Assembly (NCBI RefSeq): GCF_026212465.1
Contig: NC_080048.1
Span: 37,724,375-37,788,374, forward strand
Direction of reading: 5' to 3'
DNA from: Amaranthus tricolor
Taxonomy: Eukaryota > Streptophyta > Magnoliopsida > Caryophyllales > Amaranthaceae
Length of the DNA stretch: 64,000 nt
The notes under the pieces were generated by a model. That model searched no databases, was not told the DNA's origin, and saw only the letters and a program-made list of their open reading frames with translations. A program made the position numbers and the translations under genes. This document shows, piece after piece, positions 59,529-64,000 of the stretch; the first letter of the stretch is position 1, and each line of letters starts with the position of its first letter.

Positions 59529-62449
59529 CTATGGAAGAAAATTGAGACGAGAAGTGTAAGTAGCTGTTGGTGACCAGTTCCGAGGAATGACATCTCGTGT
59601 AGAGAGACTTCTTCCCGTTGAAAGTGTAGTCAATTTGACAGAAAATGGACCCTTCAAAGGTCCCCCAATAATACACCAATTAGCTCCCCACAAATGAGTC
59701 ATTTCTATCCATTCTTTTGATGTTGCCTGCTCAATCCAATCAAAACAAATATCACATGTTGTTAGTTAACATACATCCAAATTACAAATTCTAATCTAAA
59801 TCAAAGTGCTTTTATTGGATGATATTGATCTTCCTCACTTTTATGGCATCTTGTAATGTCTAACTGTAGCCAAATATTATTATATATCATGATCTATAAA
59901 CAATAATTAAACTCTAATCATGTAGAAGTAGTATATGCCGTTATATGATAATCGTGTCTTATCTCGGTTGGAGAACGTATCCCTTTGCTCAAGTGAAGAT
60001 TCTGAATTCGATTCTCACATATCTCTCCACTTCCCTAAGCATATATTGTAAGTTATAATAAAAAAGACAAGAAATAACGCACCAAATATACTTTCTTTAC
60101 AAATTTTTACTCTTTATTTTATCTCTCAAAAGGACAAGAAATAACCTATTAAATTCAACTTCTTATTCTTCGTGTTATTTCCTTAACGAGCAAACTCAAA
60201 AGGATATAGTAATATGCCATATAGGTTTAAATCACACTTGACTTGTTTTCCCTTTTTCATCAATTTGATGCAAAAGACATTTGGAGCTTTAGTTGTAAGT
60301 TATAAACATTATAAGAATACTATTCAATATCCTTATTGGTTATCAACTATTATATTATAGAATAATAAAAACATGTTCAAATTTCTTTTTAGATCGATGA
60401 GTTTGTAATATATCTTAGCTTCAACTAAAAAATTAAGTCGATAGTTACAGTCTTATAATGTATTATATACTTCATCATAATCATCAAATTGAATCAGAAT
60501 TTTTTGTAGGTCAACCTTCAACTAAAAAATTAATTCTTTTTAGAAATAAATCCATCGAGGAGTTGTGGGAGTTTAATTTAGTTAAGAATCAAATAACGGA
60601 CAACTTGGTTGAGCGTGGCAATTGGCATATAATGGGGCACATGAGCTAGATGACTTAATTATTGTAGAATATGCACTAAGGGACATGCCCAAAATGATTT
60701 ATTATTTAATGGGTATATAGAAAAATGGTCATTGTTTAATGTATGAGAAGGCATTATTTGTTATTGGAGTTGCAAGAAGATGGAAGATTTATGGTGGGAA
60801 TCAAAAAGGCTATAAAGTAGGACCTTTTGCATGTTCTCCCACTCTAATTGTTGAGCCAAAGTGAGTCAAGCAAGACTGAGTTGAAAGAATTACAATAGTT
60901 TTAACGATTAATTTGGCTTTTTAAAAAATCAAAAGCTCAAATCTTACTCAAAATAAAATATTTAACATCAGATATGATAAAAAATTATATTGCATATATA
61001 CTTCTAATCTAATTGGCTCTATCTTTGAGCTACAGCCATCACTAAAAGTCTTTAATTAAATTGTTTTCTCGACAACATTAACTACTAACATGGGTAATGA
61101 CTTTGTACAAGTAAAATTGCTAATAAAGTTGGCAGATTTATGTTAACTATTTGAAACGAAACACAAAATTCTTTATAATATTAACGATTTATTAATAAAA
61201 ACCAGTTTTTCGTCTTAAAATAAATATATTGGAAAAGTAGTCATTACTAAAGTCTAAAGTAGAAGCATTTGCATGTTTTCCCCCACTAAAATTGTAGAGC
61301 CTAAGAGAGTCAAGCAAGAAAAGAAAAGTGCATTGTTTGTAAAATAATATAAGGTGGAATTGCAGTCAGGCATTACCACATCGTCAAGACCAAAACTGAC
61401 ATTATATTATTCCGTGTGTCCTACAATATTTGCTATAATATCAAAGAAGTTATATTTTTTTCAGAGATGATATTAAAGAAGTTATATAAATTACAAAAAG
61501 TGTGAAAAATATGCAAATAAAATAAAAAGATAAATAAAATATATTAATGAAAATTTTTTTAAAAAAAATATAGCAAAACCCGTATTTAGAGTCATTGTTA
61601 AGCCAAAGTACAAAACTTTATTGTAAGTTTCTTTTAGAATTATTACTCCTATAATTGTGGCATAATCTTCATTACTTTTTTCTTCATTTGCTGAAATTAC
61701 AGTATTCCCTCCGTGATATTTGGGATTCATTTAATTTTTTATTACAATAAATTAAAGCACTTCCTCTTAACTTTTTTCATTGCATGAATCATGTTAGAAA
61801 TTAGGAGTATAATAAAAATAAAATAAGAATTATAGTTATTTCTTGGTATCGGTGAAATCAGCTCAATCCTAATGATCAGGAGGTGGCATTCCCATTTTTT
61901 TTCAGCTGTTTGGAACCGAGAAATAAGAAAAATACCTCTCCTTTAATTTGAATTCGAGACTTTAGGAAACAAAATCTTTTATCTTAACCAACTAAACTAC
62001 CCATTGCTATATATATATTCTTAGTTTGAATTTCTTATACATAATCCATTTAGAGTTAGAGTTTTAAATTCCATTTTCCTTTATTAGAAAAGGAAATTTT
62101 AGCTAAGAAAATATATTAATTTTCTAGTAGATTTTCCACTACTTTTGTTGAGTGCTTTCTAGGCAAAAAGATCAATATATAGTGCAATGCTAACTTTTTG
62201 TCCAAGACAAGATGCACCATTTCACAATTATTATTACTCCTAAGGAGTATTTAATAATTAAATTTCCAAAAAACATAAAATTAAATAAATCCTTCATGAA
62301 TGAAAATTAAAAAAAATACCTCTTTTATGTGCATAGAACCGATATCTCCATCTCCATCTTCAAACTCCACTAGGAGTGAAAGCCAATAGTTAGTGGATCC
62401 TTCATTTACATGGAATGCTACCTTTTTTCCGGGATATTTACAAGGTGTC
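59529..62449 (-). CDS. EXPB: Beta-expansin, last two exons only (gene continues past the right edge)
   Basis: Exon 62449-62320 encodes TPCKYPGKKVAFHVNEGSTN then YWLSLLVEFEDGDGDIGSMH; exon 59726-59529 encodes EWIEMTHLWGANWCIIGG, LKGPFSVKLTT, DVIPRNWSPTATYTS and ends at TAG. The phases match across the intron. Together they form most of the expansin C-terminal domain (CBM63-like, grass-pollen-allergen fold). The (Y/F)RRxPCKYP, GDI..M.I and LxGPFS motifs with NVIPxNW-like ending point to beta-expansin. These secreted proteins loosen cell walls; the catalytic-like GH45-related domain and signal peptide must be encoded upstream, beyond position 64000, since no matching exon is visible in 62450-64000. 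The intron between these two exons is about 2.6 kb and holds a direct repeat. Whether the whole gene is intact cannot be judged. Confidence 0.85.
60816..61319. repeat. Direct repeat pair of about 62 bp in the expansin intron
   Basis: TTTTGCATGTTCTCCCACTC and GAGTCAAGCAAGA at 60816-60877 recur, diverged, as ATTTGCATGTTTTCCCCCAC and GAGTCAAGCAAGA at 61258-61319. The spacing is about 440 bp. No coding content. Confidence 0.6.
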
Positions 62450-62512
62450 CTATTATTTTCATACAATATAAATAAATATCAATATAGTGTTAATAATAGG
62501 ATAATAATACAA

Positions 62513-62747
62513 CTTGATCTTGTATTAAACAGTCTCACCATAGACGAATTCATATAATAAGCTCATTTTTCAAATTGATCATTTTAAGATTGTAAATGAT
62601 TATTTTAAGTGTATAAGTGATCACCTAAAAACTATAAAAGTGATCAATTTTAAATTATAATTAATCACTTTATAACTGTAAATGTATACCGAATCAGCCT
62701 AATAGAGATGGTTTTACTATATATGATACCATCTCATTTGATTTGTA
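62513..62747. mobile_element. MULE-like MITE with AAGTGATCA repeats, upstream of the expansin exon
   Basis: Flanks ATAATACAA (62504-62512) and ATAATATAA (62748-62756) match at 8 of 9. The ends carry AACAGTCTCACCATAGACGA and, inverted, ATGAGATGGTATCATATATA. The interior repeats a TGATCACTTTAAAACTATAA-like unit, as in 14447-14671. It lies about 60 bp upstream, in gene sense, of exon 62449-62320, in its 5' intron. Confidence 0.55.
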
Positions 62748-62756
62748 ATAATATAA

Positions 62757-64000
62757 ATAACCCTTAAAATTGTAAATAAGAAAGTAAAACCTTAAAATAT
62801 TTGATGAAAAGAAGATATTAATCACATGTTAATTTTTTATCAACTTGTATCTTCAACTATGAGTCTTTCTATAACTCTATGGAAACAATAGTCAACCTAG
62901 ATATAAATGCTTTGTTGACTAAGCTATGTTTTGTTTTGTTTCTTTAATTTAATAATTAAAGACAAGACATCAATGAGTAAATTACTCTTCTTATCAAGGA
63001 CTTAATTAAAGCTTAGAAAATGTTCACAAATCAATAAATAGATTTTGATTTTCTAAATAACTATTTCTTGACTTGTAAATAGACCTGTCAATTTTTAATT
63101 TGATCAATCTGAAATCGATCTAAAACCTAACAATAAATGATATGATTTAAAATTGATCCAATTTAAAAATAACCCGATTGAAAATGATTCGCCCTCAAAT
63201 ATGCCCGCCCGTCAATTAGTGGAATGTGTAGGAAAATGAGTTTTAGGTGACAGATAGTTACTCTAAGGCACTTATCAGCTAAAAAGGACATTTATCCAAA
63301 AGAAGGAAGTATTTCTTTTGGCTGCTTGATCCAAAGGGTAAATGTTAGCAAAGAAAATGACGCAAAACTCATTTTGCTACACATTCTACAAAGGCCAAAA
63401 CCTCAAGTCTCTTTCACGTTGATGAGAACAAAATTAAAAAGGAACCCAAAGTTTCAAGTATTGCATGTTTTAAACAAAGACAAACAAAAGAAGGGATGGG
63501 CATACCCTAGTTTATTAGCTTTCCAAATTGAACAAAGATACCCCTATTACTCTCTCGGTCTCATATGAATGTCGTTAATATTTCTATTTTGATCTGTTTT
63601 TTATTTTGCAATATTTTCATTTTGATTGATATTCTTATTATTTTCTTTAATTTCTATGATTATTTCATTGAGACATAGAATATTAATTTACCAAGATAAT
63701 TCACTTTATGAATTAATTTGTATTTTTATCTTTACTATGGCGTTACTCATCGCTCCCTTTGCAAGATTTTCTCTTTTATGGGAGCTCTCTATTTGAAGGT
63801 TTATTTGACTGCGCTCATTCTTCTGTACCACTTCTTTGAAGGGAGTACGAGTATGATATGTTCGTTATATTCTCCTCCAAACCCCCAGTTTGTGCGAGAT
63901 ACTGATTTGATGTTTGTGACTATTTATCAATTTTACTACATTTGTAACTTATTCTCTCACATAGGCGAAGCTAAACTATAAGAGACTTCTATGAATTTCA
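62757..64000. other. Right end of window: presumed expansin intron or 5' flank
   Basis: I searched the minus strand for upstream expansin exons (GACGYG-like, HFDLS-like) and saw none. A CTCGGACCCT-family fragment lies near 63840-63920. No other gene is supported. Confidence 0.4.

Noticed and set aside
60458..60649. 63-residue plus-strand frame in the expansin intron
   Set aside because: No homology is recognisable, and composition matches its surroundings.

Overview
This is a window of nuclear DNA from a flowering plant, almost certainly a eudicot. It is AT-rich, its genes are split by GT..AG introns, and every recognisable protein belongs to a land-plant family. I cannot name the species. 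All exon maps below were built by eye from splice signals, reading frame and family knowledge, with no transcript or database support.

Layout, left to right. (1) 1129-17524, minus strand: a 24-exon gene for the tethering-complex subunit VPS53, with a decayed RTE-type LINE and small MITEs in its introns. (2) 19127-20966: a complete Mutator-like DNA transposon (MULE) with about 225-bp terminal inverted repeats (TIRs) and a perfect 9-bp target-site duplication (TSD). It carries one intact gene, a 145-residue GRF zinc-finger / coiled-coil / membrane-anchor protein, and no transposase. (3) 26056-27779: a dead, 5'-truncated L1-type LINE with a 15-bp TSD. (4) 31290-39953, plus strand: a 16-exon STRUBBELIG-receptor-family LRR receptor kinase, probably SRF3-like, whose introns hold two 141-bp MITEs, a complete TRIM retrotransposon, a truncated RTE LINE and a minisatellite MITE. 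(5) 40.0-48.0 kb: gene-free DNA rich in MITEs. (6) 48551-52907, plus: a six-exon DUF789 gene. (7) 54660-57757, plus: a three-exon PHD-finger gene of the MMD1/DUET (male meiosis) type. (8) 59529-62449, minus: the last two exons of a beta-expansin whose 5' part lies beyond the right edge.

The host genes are unrelated in function (vesicle tethering, cell-surface signalling, meiosis, cell wall), and nothing suggests a cluster or pathway. The coherent story is the mobile-element layer. Many insertions can be resolved to the base because their TSDs survive. Among them are seven MITEs with MULE-sized (9-10 bp) TSDs and a shared GAGACGGTCTC terminal motif; four of these hold an internal 20-bp minisatellite. 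The GRF-carrying MULE is the best candidate for something unusual.
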